From positions 1-64,000 of the forward strand of contig WOUO01000003.1 of NCBI GenBank assembly GCA_017139535.1: a stretch of 64,000 nucleotides of DNA, given 5' to 3'. Positions 45,225 through 57,895 of the stretch are shown here, one piece after another (positions within the stretch are counted from its first letter, which is position 1; every line of letters starts with the position of its first letter). The position numbers and the translations under genes were made by a program. The stretch comes from Trichocladium uniseriatum. Taxonomy: Eukaryota > Ascomycota > Sordariomycetes > Sordariales > Chaetomiaceae. Under the pieces are notes generated by a model. It was not told the origin of the DNA, searched no databases, and worked only from the letters and a program-made list of their open reading frames with translations.

Positions 45225-48200
45225 ATGGCCCGCGATATTCGGCAACAAGCCCTTCAGCGGCTCGCTGCTCTCGCAACTTCGAGCCCCACGACCTCTTTTG
45301 ACAAGTCCGATCTCGACAGGCTATGCAAAGCAACTCCAACCCGACCAGTTGCGCCCTCAGCCGCCAACGGCCACCATGTATCGCTCCCGAAGCACACGGT
45401 CGGCCGAGTGCCCATGGTAGTCCATCCACCCTGGCCGTCGTCGCCGGCGATGCTGGGCTTCTCTGGCTGACTCGATCCTTGTCTAGACTATCCGCGAGTA
45501 TGAGGTCCTCGTCGCCCTTTGCCAGGCGGCACCCGCTTTGCAAACCGCCCAGAGCGCCCAGAAGCTCTCCCGTCACCTCGTGCCCTACCTCATGGACGCC
45601 TACACCCAGGCGTTTGCCCCTTCGCCCTTCTTCCGCAAGATCGAGCCCTCTCCGACCGAGTCCTTGAGCTACCATGTCACCGCTGCCTTGCTGTCCCTTG
45701 GGATGCATCATGCAGATGTGCAGCAGAGTGTATCCGACACTATCACCGCGTTCCTCAATGCCTGTGCTCGCGCGACCGAGAGTGTCTCCCGGGCTGACGA
45801 TGACGATCCCGGGGCCGTAGAGGATGCTGCCCGGACTGCCACTATTGCAGTTGCTCTCTTAGGGTTTCTGGACGCAGCCTGTGCCCAAGCCGACTTCTGG
45901 AGGACCGGCGGTCGCCTCGGCCTTGTGATGCGCGTGCGGGATCTCCTTTCGCAGCCCTTCTTGGTCGCCGTCGAGGCTGCCTTCTCTACCATTCGGAATG
46001 CCCATTCTCATGATCGCCATATCAAGGAGTGGAAGAGATGGGTGCGCCACTACGACGACATTGGCCGCCCGCTGGGAGCAATGCTACTGCAGCGGAGCTT
46101 CATGAGGCTGCTTGTAGCCGCGACATCACTCTTGGTCGCCGAGGAAGACGCCTTGCGGGATGCCCATATCCTCGACGTCATCATGTCTGGTAACGGCCTG
46201 CGCCGGCCTCTAACTGCCCGTAGTGCCGAGGCAGACTTTCGCTCAGTGGAGCTCTATGCCACCGTCGCCATTGATCAAATGAACTACCTAGAATCGAGCG
46301 CCGACTTTGACAGTCTGTCGCCGGCGAAGCAGAGGCTCGCTTTCTCCGTCAAGGCCTGCGCCCTGATCAGCTATCTCAATGCGTGCACCCTGAATGATGA
46401 TGCTGCAGATGGCGAAGTCCTCATGGCATGGCTCGAGGACGCCCTGGGAGACGTTGCGGGCATGGCCGACGAGGAACTCGCGCCCGCTGTCCTCAAGTCT
46501 ATGGCATTGCTCTGCAGGGTGTCTCCTTCGTACGCAATCAATGTCAGCCGCCTGCTGCCCCGCTTCATCGTCCAGAGCGGCGCCAGTAGCGAGGTCGTTG
46601 CGGTGGCGTCAAAGTCTCTCGCCTACGTGCTACAGAGGCTTTCCAAGGACGCCGTCATCACCACCCTGTACACGCTTGGCAACGTCTTGAGCCCTGGAAA
46701 CAACCGACCCGTCACGAATGGGGGTACAGGGGAGTTCGGACCCGACGGCCATGATGCCACGCACGTCTACGCGGGGAGGCACTCTACCGGCAGCTCCATC
46801 TCCCTGCAGATATCTGGGGAAGAAGAATCGTTGATTGTCCAGGGAAACGTGGTCCAGGCCATCTGCGACATCGCGAGCGCCTGCCGAGATGAAAAGATTA
46901 CAGGTCTCGCTCAGTCGATGCTCGCGCAGAAAATCGTGAAGCTTAGCAGCCCAGTTGATGCCCGACTCATCACCGGCGCTGCTGCCCTCGCCCTTAGTGG
47001 TGGCCAGTCCGAATTCCGCTACCTCCTCAAGAGGTACACCGCTGTTGCACATGACGCCGTGATGGAAAACAATGACGGGATATTACAAGCCGTAGGTTGC
47101 CAATGCGAGGTGCTACTTCGAGCCCCCCGCGCTAACTGTGGTATAGATTATGAGAGCCCGGAGCCACATATCCGCCAATGTACGGCGAGACTCGCCTTTA
47201 TTTGATATTTACTTGGAGCACTTGCTTGATGGCGTCATCTCCCAAGGCGATGCTCACGCCCACCAGAGCCACCACACTAAGGAATCGGACGTTGAGCTGG
47301 CTGCGCGCGAGATCGCCCAATTGCTCCCGCCTCTCGCCCTCTTCATGTCTGCCAACCCCTCAGCATTTGACGAATCATCGGATGATGACACCCGCTCTAT
47401 GCTCCGCGATGCGTGGTTTAACATCGTTGTCCATGGCTTCACTCCGTCGACTGACCGCGGGAAACATAGCCTCAAGCACCTGCGCATCATGGCCATCCAT
47501 TCTCCGCCGCTGGTCTCGGAGAACCGCGGGGAGCAGGACGAAAGCGACATCGAGCTCAACCCCATCTTGCGCAGGGGGGAGAGCTCTGACCGCGAATCTT
47601 TGCAGAAGAAGCTGCTCGCAGAACTGCTTCCAGCACGAAATAGCGAGATCAGGGGACTCAGCTATCGCAAAACAATTTTCCTCCAAGCTGCCTATCTCGT
47701 AGAGATTCTGCGGGCGGACGCCGGCGACTGCACCAAGGCGCTGTCGTACTTCCTCGAGCCGGGCATGCGCCGAGGCGATGTCAGCCGCACCATGGATGCC
47801 ATCATGAACGCCATCATGGACCGATACCTGCACAAGACCATCAATGCCGCCAATCCCACCTTCTCCGCGCAGTATGCTGCGACCCAGCTTTCAAAGATAT
47901 TCTGTGGTTGCTGCCATCGCATCGAACGGGTTCAGCAGGCTGCATTTGGCTGCGCGGATCGCCTAATCGAGTGCATTCCCTCGGCTCTCTGCCAGCGCTC
48001 ATCCCTGTTTGCGCTTCTCGAACTCCTTTCGTTGATGTGGTCCAGCTGTTTGGAAGCAGAAACGGATCGCTACGAACCTAGGACCACCTTCAAGTCGCCG
48101 AGGGGCGACGTTGTGGTCGAGCTTTCAGATGACTACCAGTTCAGGCAGTTGACCCTTGCTAGCCTGCACAGGAAGGCAAAGACATGGTTAGCGACTGCCA

Positions 48201-51200
48201 TCAACATTGCCCCTGCCGATGTCAAGGGGTTGTTGCAAACATACCTCTCCGACTTTGACGACGACAGTGCTTATGGCCACATGTCTCTCGGCCGGTCGTT
48301 TGCTGTCGAAGTTGGTTCGACTATCCCATCCACGGACCAGAGACTATCGTCGCTCGACAGGCTTGGGGATTGCCCCATCAATACTGCGTCCGACTTCATG
48401 GCCCAGTACACGACGCGTCAGGAGTATCGATATTCGGAAGCGCTGCCCGATCAGAGCCTCGAATGGCTGAGTTTCATGCGCCTCGATCGCAGGGCGTCGT
48501 TCCTCCCGTCATCTGACAGCGAGAGTGCTGATGCTATAACGGCGCTCTCTCACATCGAAAAGCGCATCCTTAGCCGGAAGGCTACATCGATCACAGATGT
48601 AAGAGATATTCTCCGCCGTGCTGCCGCCCTCCTCTGTCGCAGTGAGCATGACGAGTGCTCCATCGTTCACTACCTGGTCAGCATTCCGTTTGCCATGTTC
48701 ACAAAGCAGTCAATCAAGCTCGGCATCTCCCTCTGGCTCGGCGTCATGAATGAGAACCCAAGGATGGAACCGCGTATCCTAGCCGAGATTGTACAGCGCT
48801 GGGAGTCTACGATACAAAAAAAACAGGGGCTCTTCAGCCCTTCCATTACAAGCCCCGATCCCTTCCTGCTCAGACAAGAGTTTGCCCCTAGCGATAGCGC
48901 AGCTCTTGCGAAGCGCAAGCAGTTTGTCCAGAATCTGCTCGCTCCCCACTCTCGACTCTTGCAATTCCTGAGCAGTCACTGCAATGCTACTCGTTTGGGG
49001 AGCCCCGACACGCACAACATGTTCCTCCGTCTCATTGACGTGACGTTGGAGGCAACCAGGCACTCGACACCGCATCCCATAGCGAGAGAGATTCGATTCC
49101 AGGTGGTGCTGTTCGGCCTCAAGGTTTTGAAGACGAGCACGACAATGGGGCAAGTAGCGCAACAACGATTGAAGGACCAGATACTCTCTGCGGGTCTTGG
49201 TTGGTTCAATGCCCCGGCACGCTGGTCTTTTGGGAGCAACATCCTCCAGCTCAAGACAGAGATCCGCTTGATCGAGGATGTCATGGCCGCCCTGGCGGCA
49301 ACAACTAACACCGCTACTCAGCTTACGGGCCCAGCCAAGTCACTTGCCTCTAAAGAGAAGTTGCTTTTACTTCTCTTGGAAAGCGAGCTGTTGAGGCTGC
49401 ACGTCTGGGTTCGCCCGCTCGATGCGTCCAGGTCCCAGTCAACCTTCCATCATCACCATGGAGGTAAAGAGAACCTGTTCGAGGTACGTACATAGTCTTG
49501 TCCCCGATTTTTTTCGTCTCTTGCCTATTGACTAGCCGGCTCACGTTTTGGACATTTACAGGCTGCTGTTCAGTCACTTGTACGCACGGCTTGGGCCGAG
49601 AGCCCGTCCCTGGCTATCCATCTGGCAAGCAGGTTTCCATACCCGCGGGTACATCGGGAGGTCCGCTGGCTATTGTTGAACTTCCCAGCCAAGGCCGCTG
49701 CGGAGCCTGAGGCAATTCCCATCCTCATCAACGGCGCCTTACCCGACGACGTCGGCTTCCAGCTTAAGGTAGGTTGGCTGACCGGAGAGTCTGTGCTATA
49801 TCTCTTTGCTCCGTCCGCTGACCCGCGTGGCTAGTACCTGCTCTTTTGGGCCCCCGTCAACCCTATCACTGCGGTGACGCTCTTCCTACCGGCCTATCGA
49901 AACCATCCTTATCTGATCCAGTATGCCATGAGGGCGCTGGAGAGCCACTCAGTCGACATCACATTCTTTTATGTGCCGCAGATCGTCCAAACCCTCCGAT
50001 ACGACGCCCTGGGCTATGTCGAGCGTTATATCCTCGAGACGGCCCAATTCTCGCAGCTTTTCGCTCATCAGATCATTTGGAATATGAAGGCAAACGCCTA
50101 CAAGGATGACGACTCCCAGATTGTATGGCCGCCCCTCGAGCTATATGGCCTTTTTGCATGATACTGACATTCCCTACCTAGCCCGACGCCATCAAGCCAA
50201 CCCTTGACAAGGTCATGGGCCACATGGTTGACAGCTTTTCGGATGAGGACCGGGTGTTTTTCGAACGCGAGTTTTCCTTTTTCGACGAGGTCACGAGCAT
50301 CTCCGGCAAGCTCAAGCCACTGATTAAGCGGTCGAAGCCTGAGAAAAAGCAAAAGATAGAAGAGGAGCTCCGAAAGATTCAAGTCGAAGTCGGGGTATAT
50401 CTGCCAAGTAACCCCGAGGGTGTGGTCATCGGCATCGACCGAAAGTCGGGCAAGCCACTGCAGAGCCATGCCAAAGCTCCTTTCATGGCGACCTTCCGGA
50501 TCAAGAAGAACAAGAGCGGGATGGAAGAAGCTGAGGAGATGCTCGAGGAAAGCAGCAACGGGAACAAGTCTGCCGCCTATGCAAACACAGTCGAGGTCTG
50601 GCAGTCAGCCATCTTCAAGGTGGGTGACGACTGCCGCCAGGATGTACTGGCGCTGCAGATGATCGCCGCCTTCCGGGGCATCTTTCACAGCGTGGGACTC
50701 GACGTCTATGTGTTCCCCTACCGCGTCACGGCGACGGCGCCAGGCTGCGGCGTCATCGACGTGCTTCCCAACTCCATCTCCCGGGACATGCTCGGCCGCG
50801 AGGCCGTCAATGGGCTATACGATTATTTCGTCTCCAAATATGGCAACGAGGATTCGCTCCGGTTCCAACAGGCGCGTAACAATTTTGTCAAGAGCATGGC
50901 TGCCTATTCCATCATCTCGTTCCTTCTCCAGTTCAAGGATCGGCACAATGGCAACATCATGATTGACGATGCCGGACACATCCTCCACATCGATTTCGGC
51001 TTTTGCTTCGATATTGCCCCCGGCGGTATCAAGTTTGAGCGCGCACCGTTCAAGCTCACGTCCGAGATGATGGCCGTGATGGGAGGCAGCCCGGACCACC
51101 AGGCGTTCAAGTGGTTTGAGGAGCTCTGTGTCAAGGCGTTCTTGGCCTCGCGGCAGCACACGGAAAAGCTCTCGCAGATTGTCTTGCTCATGATGGACAG

Positions 51201-51378
51201 TGGCCTGCCCTGCTTCAAGCCAGAGAGTGTCAAACACTTCAAGGAGCGCTTTGTGCTGGAAAAGACGGAGCGCGAGGCGGCCGACTTCATGAGGGGCTTG
51301 ATTAAGCGGAGTTACGGAAGTTATTCGACCGGGATCTATGACCAATTCCAGCTCTTGACAAACGGTATACCCTATTGA
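45225..51378 (+). CDS. STT4: Phosphatidylinositol 4-kinase type III alpha (Stt4)
   Basis: About 1941 residues, close to yeast Stt4. Six exons: 45225-45416, 45487-47091, 47147-49483, 49562-49768, 49835-50122 and 50182-51378, all joined in phase 0. It makes PI4P at the plasma membrane. The N-terminal 1400 residues are helical solenoid. Exons 4-5 hold the accessory/PIK helical domain (FWAPVNPITAVTLF, YVPQIVQTLRYDALGYVERY). The kinase domain contains AYANTVEVWQSAIFKVGDDC, the catalytic loop FKDRHNGNIMIDDAG and the activation motif HIDFGFCFDIAPGG. It ends FQLLTNGIPY, the usual PI4K C-terminus. Five introns of 55-78 nt. Confidence 0.96.
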
Positions 51379-51852
51379 TGTATGCCATCGAGCAGTTGGA
51401 GCGGCGAGGTTTTATTGTTCATCAGGGGGAGGGTAATAAATGGCTGTGCAAGTATTTTATCACATGTAGATTAGCGTAATAGAACTCTATTTGAGCGGGA
51501 TCGCCGATGCTGTTCCTCTCGTCTATTATACAGATATAACTCGGTTCGTTTTTGGTTCGCATCTGGCAAAGGCTACTACAAGTAATCCCTATACACAACT
51601 CGGTAGTTGGCCGCATATCCGGTTGTCGGGTTCATCTCGCTCCTTGCTCGTAGCTTTTGCAAACACTACGGTATTTCCTCGCCTTGCGGTCTTTAAATCG
51701 CGGCGCGGCCCGGTGGTAGCGGGATCCCAATATGCTGTCCTGAAGCCGGCAGCTCTTTTTGGTGATGTACTTCTTCCACTAGGGCAGGCTGAGTCGACGG
51801 ACCCGTACTTGTATCAGAGCTTGACTAGGTGTTTACGAAGAGGCCGAAGTAT
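51379..51852. other. Convergent intergenic region, STT4 / CDF transporter
   Basis: AT-richer 3' flanks. No gene or RNA feature seen. Confidence 0.35.
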
Positions 51853-53950
51853 TCAGCTGGCTTGCTGCTCCATGTGGGTAGGTAGGTTGTATGTCGCATA
51901 ATCTGCGTGCACAAAAGCTCTGTCGACGATGGGAACCGACTCAAGAACATATTGCAGGCTCTCACTATTGTTGCCAGTGTTAGCAGCCTGTTGAAAAGGC
52001 TATAGCCAACGGAAGCTGTGGCAGGGAAGGGGAAGCAGAATATAACCCACCTCAAATCGTGGCTGTCTTTGAGGGCGGTGCTGGCGTCGAGGACAATGTC
52101 GACTTCCACAATTAATTTGTCGCCCGCGTGATAAGCTTGTAGGCCCTGGATCTGTTTAATGGTCTTGGCGAATCGCATCGTCAGGTAAAGCACTTTGCGA
52201 GGTCAGCCAACTGTCGGGAAGGACGGCGAGTGTGGTTGCAGCGCAGCGAAGTTTAGGCTTGCTTACATATGTTCCTTTGGTCCGCGGTGGCCGAGAAGCC
52301 AGAGAGATGCCTGATGTGTTCAAACGACGTCTGGGACCAGTTGAAGATGACAATGAGGGAGAGGATCAGACCACCGAGAGCGTCGAGCCACCATATCCGG
52401 GCATAGAAACCCACTATAACAGGAGTCGGGTGAGCAGGGCGTCCAGGGCGGATTGGAAAAGCAGGGCGGGGGACTAACCTATGGGGAAAGCTATGGAACC
52501 GGCGTTGAAAATGACATCTGCATGGCCTTGTTAGACACGCCATCGGCTAGATTGGCGTCTTTACGTACCAGTGCTTGCGTCTGCAGCTCTGGGTTGAGGT
52601 TAGCCCATCGTTTAGGGACGAGACTTGGGTTGGATAGAAAATCCAAAAACGGCCGAACTCACAGAGCCTGGACACTCGAGTTGTTGACAAGACGACACCA
52701 CAGCCAACACATGCCTTTTATAACAATGGTACCCAGCATGATAGAAATGGCCGGAATCCCGCTGTTGATCCTGTTAGAGTGCTCGCTATGGGAACGGGGA
52801 GGGTAGGGCATGGTGCACGTACAGCTCAATGATCTCACGGTCAGGAGAGGCAAGGCGCTCGATGGCGTGGATGGCGACCTGGACAAACGAGGTGATCATA
52901 ATAACAGAGAAGACGAGCACGCCCAGCGGCTCAAGCCTCCGCCTGCCGACCGGATACCGGTACTGGTCCTGCTTGCGAATGAGCCAGGTGGTGATCCAGA
53001 CGATGGCGGTCGAGAGGAAATCGAGCAGCGCGTCCACCAAGCTGGCGAGCACCGACACGGAGGGAACTGAGAGCACGACTGCGGTCTTGCCGGCCAGCAG
53101 GATGGCGTTGGCGGCAAAGTTGACGTAAATGGCAAGCGTGACAATGGGGGCGTCGCTATCAACCACGTCGTCTTCGAGCCAGGGGATCTCGGGTTTCGGG
53201 TGGCCGCTTTCTACGTCGATGGCGTCCATGTCGTTATCGTCGGTGATGACGCTGTCGGGGTCGTTGGCAGTGCTATATGGCGGGGAAGCAAACAAGGGGG
53301 TGGTTTCGGTGGGACGATAGATGGCCTTGGGGGTCCGTTGGATCTTGCGAGGAGGGGTGCCGAACGGCGTCGGCGAGCCCTCGTTGATGGTCGCGGGTAT
53401 CTCGACGCCGCGGAAGGCCGAGGCCGGCATGTCGTTGTACTCGTTGAGCAAGTCGTGTGGAAGAGACGAGTCCAGCAACCTGTCGATATACAGGTATTGC
53501 TGGACCAGGCAGTTGACGCGCTCGTGGTATTTGCGTCTGCGACATCATAAATGAGCACACATGAGCATACGTGGGGATTCATGGCACGCCGTGGGCGGTG
53601 GAGGGGTGTGGGCTGAGTACGAACATGTGCTTCGGCAGGACGGCCAGTTCAGCCTCTGTCTTCCAGTACCGCTCCCAGCGGTAGCGTGGGTTGCTGTTCC
53701 CAATGAGGCGCATGCTGCGCATGTGGGAGCTATTCAGTATGGCGCTCATTCGGCGTTCATCGCGACGTAGAGACTCATCGTCCAGGCCGTCACCACCACC
53801 GCCGCAACCGCCGCCTTCCTCGTCCTCGCGCCCGCGGCTTCTGATCAGGGATGCCAGCGCGCCGTGGCCCAAGGGTGCGAGCGGCGGCTCCTCTTGGAGG
53901 AGCAGGAACCCCCGGGGAACCGGGGGCCGCGCAGCCGTCGGCGAGTTCAT
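51853..53950 (-). CDS. Cation diffusion facilitator, manganese-type
   Basis: 535 residues from eight exons: 53950-53625, 53536-52823, 52770-52663, 52588-52569, 52517-52479, 52413-52267, 52192-52051 and 51964-51853. The cytosolic N-part includes YRWERYWKTEAELAVLPKHI and YLYIDRLLDSSLPHDLL. Membrane helices start at APIVTLAIYVNFAANAILLA. Helix 2 carries VDALLDFLST (DxxxD), and helix 5 carries ADASTDVIFNAG, also DxxxD; zinc CDFs usually have HxxxD in these places, so manganese (or iron) is the likelier substrate. The C-terminal cytosolic domain ends FVHADYATYNLP. Exon 4 is only 20 nt and, with the exon 5 join, builds the helix 5 metal site. The exon 1/2 donor is GTTCGT, and the exon 7 acceptor (AAAG) is the weakest. 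Confidence 0.9.
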
Positions 53951-56900
53951 GGTGGGATTCTAAGGCGACAACAGATAGCCGTCGTTATGCCTGGCGCGAT
54001 AGCCAACGTCAACGGCGTGCAAAGGTCCTTTGTTTGTTTGGCAGGTTCGGAATACAAAGCACGAGGGTCGGGGTGCCAATCTCGATATTTGCCTAAACCC
54101 GAGCGTTTCACTTTACTCGTCCACCTTCAGCCCCGTCTCCGGCAGCGACCCTGTACAAACCTTTTGTTTTCCAGTTGTATGTTATCTCGAGTCAGCAACC
54201 CGCGATGGACAGAGGACATCAGCCTGATCAGTGAGGTAAGGGTGGCGGTAAGAGCTGGTAGGGCTCCGCTTCAACAGCCACCGAGCTTTCCATTGCCACT
54301 GCGAGTTGCAAGTTGCAGGTTTCAGTTTGTTGGATGTTGCAAGTGAACAGCCGCCCCTCGTCGTTTGAGGGCTTGTTGCCTTGTTTTGAAACGGCATTTG
54401 TTGGAACATCCCCCACCCCAACTAGGCCGATTGCAGTGATATTTTGTGTGTACCAGGTACATTAACTGACATAGAACTTTGCATCAATGGTTACTCGTAC
54501 CTGTCAGATTACAAGAAGGTCCAGATCATCCGTACCGCCGTCCGGATCTCCAACGTTGGCACGTGCGCCAGACTCGACCAGGGTCTCTGATCAATGCCGT
54601 CGGTGCTGTGGATTGATGTCATCCAGACACGCGCGCGACGCGGGCGGGAGCTCGCCTTGGTTGGTGGGCGGCACACGGCTCAAGCCACGATCGGTTCTTC
54701 CACCCCTGAATGTGCATCCTTCGCCGAGAACTTCGATTGTCGAATGCCGGACAGCTGAAAACTTTCCGTTCGTTGGACCTGCCGGCAGTGGAACGCTACC
54801 CACCGATCCACCCATCTTATCTTGATCCGTCCTCGCCGTCGTCTTCTGTTCGTGCGTTTGTTCCCCATGGATCCGGACAAAGTCAAGATTTTAGCTCTCC
54901 GATAGCTGCTGCCAAGCCTGCAAGGTTGCCACTGAAGCTTGACAACCATGACAGCGCCATGGAACGCAAACCTGCAAAATCAACCTTCGCATTGATGAGA
55001 TTGTGGAATTCTCCCGTCACTTCACCAACTCGTCGACTTCTTCTGGGCGGCCTAAGCTCATCAACAAACCAAAAGTCCCGATTCGTTCCATAACGATGGA
55101 AGCTCGGATCCAGCCGCCAAGCCGTCGGAACACCGCTGTCTGTCTAGCGCCCACTGGGTGGGGTCATGTTCGAATAAAATACGACAACGACGAGTTCCAT
55201 ATCTATTAAAATGCTTGATTAAAGGCAGTTCAAGTTGTAGAGTTCTGATTTATTTATCAGACTATTACCTCCGCCGTCGCCTTTGTTTCCTTCTTAGTCT
55301 TCTTCTTTTCCAGTACGTTGGAGGGACGAACCGAGGCACCGCCGCGGGGCGCGAAGCCTGTGAAACAAGTCCCAATGCCACCACCGCCTCGGCGTTGTCC
55401 GAGCAGCCGCCGAAACGAACAAGGGCGGAGCTGAAGATGGATGAATAACGAGATATGACCAAGGTAACTATTGATTACGAGTAATTTCCCTTGCGACCAT
55501 AGGGTCCGCATCGCAAACTTTTTTTTTTTTTTTGGTCGCCGCTGTTCAGCTGGCGTGGTGCGTCTCAAGGAGCCACCATCCATCATTTATCCGTCGGTAT
55601 CTCTTGCCTCCTTACCTGGAGGACCGTCCGCGTCCATTACACAATACACGTCATCCCGTCCGGAGCGACGATCGGTGCTGCGCCTGGCATTTCATACTGG
55701 GTGTAGCTTTTTGTCTCGTACTGTGCATCCCCTCAAGTGGCTTCTCTCGTCTGTACCAACATGCGGCGCCGTTGGGACGGCCTGTAATTGAAAACTACTA
55801 CCTTATGAAGCAGTAACCATGGATGACCTGCGGCAAAGCAAGGCAATCAACCGACCAAACCCAAACATCGAAGATAGATCTCGGTGGTGCTCGACGTTGT
55901 GGAGGAGATGCTATTCGGCACCTACATTCCATGTCGGTTGTAACACTTTCCGTCCAATCCTACTACTTTCGTACGCAGTAATGTACGGTTCCAAGCGAGT
56001 ATTTTGAAAGTGGATGCGATCATCGGACGTCTAGGATCTTGCCGATCGAGGCCCGCAGCGTTCCTTGCTGGGCCGCACTTGTCTGTTCCAAACTGACCAT
56101 GTTGGTAGCAACATTCAAGAATGCCCTTCTCAAACACTGAAGGATCAGCTCCTGGAGGCCGAATCCTTGCGCAGCGTTCGCCAGGCTTCTCTGATCCCGT
56201 TAGTTAGGTATTTCTTGTTTGTACTACCCCCCTGAAGTAAGTTACATCACTCTTCACAGATTACGAACACGCACCGAGACGGATACCAAAGCAGGCCTAG
56301 GCCCGTCTCCAGCGGCAAGGACGGCGTGATCCCGGGCGATCTTGGCGATCCAGCACCGTGCCTGGACTTTGATCTCAGAGGCTTCATCGCATCGCCTTTG
56401 TTGAATTTACTCCATCTTCCAGGCGCGCCAACAAATTCCTGACAAGGCACGCATGTTTCGCTCAGTGGCTTGCTAGCAAAAATCATTCATCGAGGTTGCC
56501 CGGTGCCCAGGCCGGCCGTCATGAGGTGGCTTTCCAAGGTTTCTGGTTGCTTGCTGTCTTGTGAAGTGGGTGCTGCTGGCCAACCGCCGAGAGCTGGACC
56601 TCCATACGGGCAGGGGAAAGAAGCCCGGAGCGCCGGGGCGCCCGCCAACGAGAGGGCGTGGTTCTCGCCATGCCCCTGGCGCTGGTCGGGTAGCTCTCCC
56701 CACTTTCCATCTCATAGTGCCAGTGCGACGCTGAGCCGTGGAATAAAAATAATTCTCTGCCAACCGCCTCTTTCCATTCCCTCATTCCATCCACCTTCGT
56801 GTCGTCTTGGTCGCCGTCTTGTTCCTCAGAAACCCGTCGAAATAGCTCTCTTCGACATTACTTATCGCTCGTCACCAATCAGTTCATGTCCCGCAAAGCC

Positions 56901-57895
56901 GGCGCTTCTTTTCTTGCCCTTGTCCACCCGTCTGGGATTCGTCCCTAGGTCCCTCCGGCCCGCTGCACCCTAATCCGCGATTTCCACCCGGCCATTTTCC
57001 TGGTCGCATCGTCCATAGCGCCGTTGCTTTTCCTGCACCGTTACCGAGTTCACATCCACCCCCATCGCCACCAACCGACAATAGCGCGCATCTTTATATA
57101 ATATCTCACCAGCGACTGTCCTTCGGTCGCCTACCTTACTTCTTACCTCTTTATCAGTGTCGAGCAGCCAACGCCTTGGGCCCGGTTCTCGATATTTGTA
57201 AGTTTGAACTTCCTCGCCCTGGGCCGCCTGCCTCATCTGATCCGGCGATTCAACACCTCGCGCCAATTGGGCGTATGCACCTAGCCCATGATTTCGACGA
57301 CGCCCTGCGAAACAAAATGGGCGCAAAGAATATTCAGGCTTCTGTGTCACCAGTTCCCCCGTCAAACCCGTATCGTTCAGTCATACGGGTCTTGATTCGG
57401 AGGACGAAGACGTCGTACCGCCGGATCCTTGGATTTGGCTCGGTGCGAACCAGCCCAGCCTTGTCTCACCAGCCACGGCTCCCCCGCCACTTCTTCCCCT
57501 ACCATCTCCCAACCTCACACAACCCCCTATTCACGCCCCTTTGGCATACCTCATACCATCGCCGGGTACCTAGCGAGCAGCGTCGCGAGATTGCACAACC
57601 TTGCATAGGGATTCTAGGAGGCGGCCGGCCCCCACTTTTCTAGTCGCTGTTGTGCGGGCATGGACACTAACTCTGCGATAATGACAGATTTTCTCGGATC
57701 AGCCAAACCCTCGATCCCAGAAGCAGCAGTCAAGAGGGCTTCTGAGTCCTAGTCTCCAAGCAGCACCCTAGCTGCTATCTGCCATACAGCAATCTCTCTC
57801 GCCGCAAAAACCACTCCGAGTTTGCGACCTTGTCCCTCGAGCGGGGCTGTTCGCACCCGTTTGCTCCTGAGCGGTCTCGTTTGCCATCGTCCTAT
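53951..57895. other. 3.9-kb divergent intergenic region without a supported gene
   Basis: The largest gap in the window, between two genes transcribed away from each other. A T14 run is near 55519-55533. From about 56.75 kb the plus strand turns pyrimidine-rich (C/T runs typical of fungal start regions), and GTAAGT at 57198 could open a leader intron, so the 916-residue gene probably has a long 5' UTR. Open frames reach 167 codons but overlap on both strands and resemble nothing. Confidence 0.4.

Noticed and set aside
54710..55093. 127-codon plus-strand frame in the large gap
   Set aside because: Ser/Pro-rich, no conserved motif, no convincing flanking exons.
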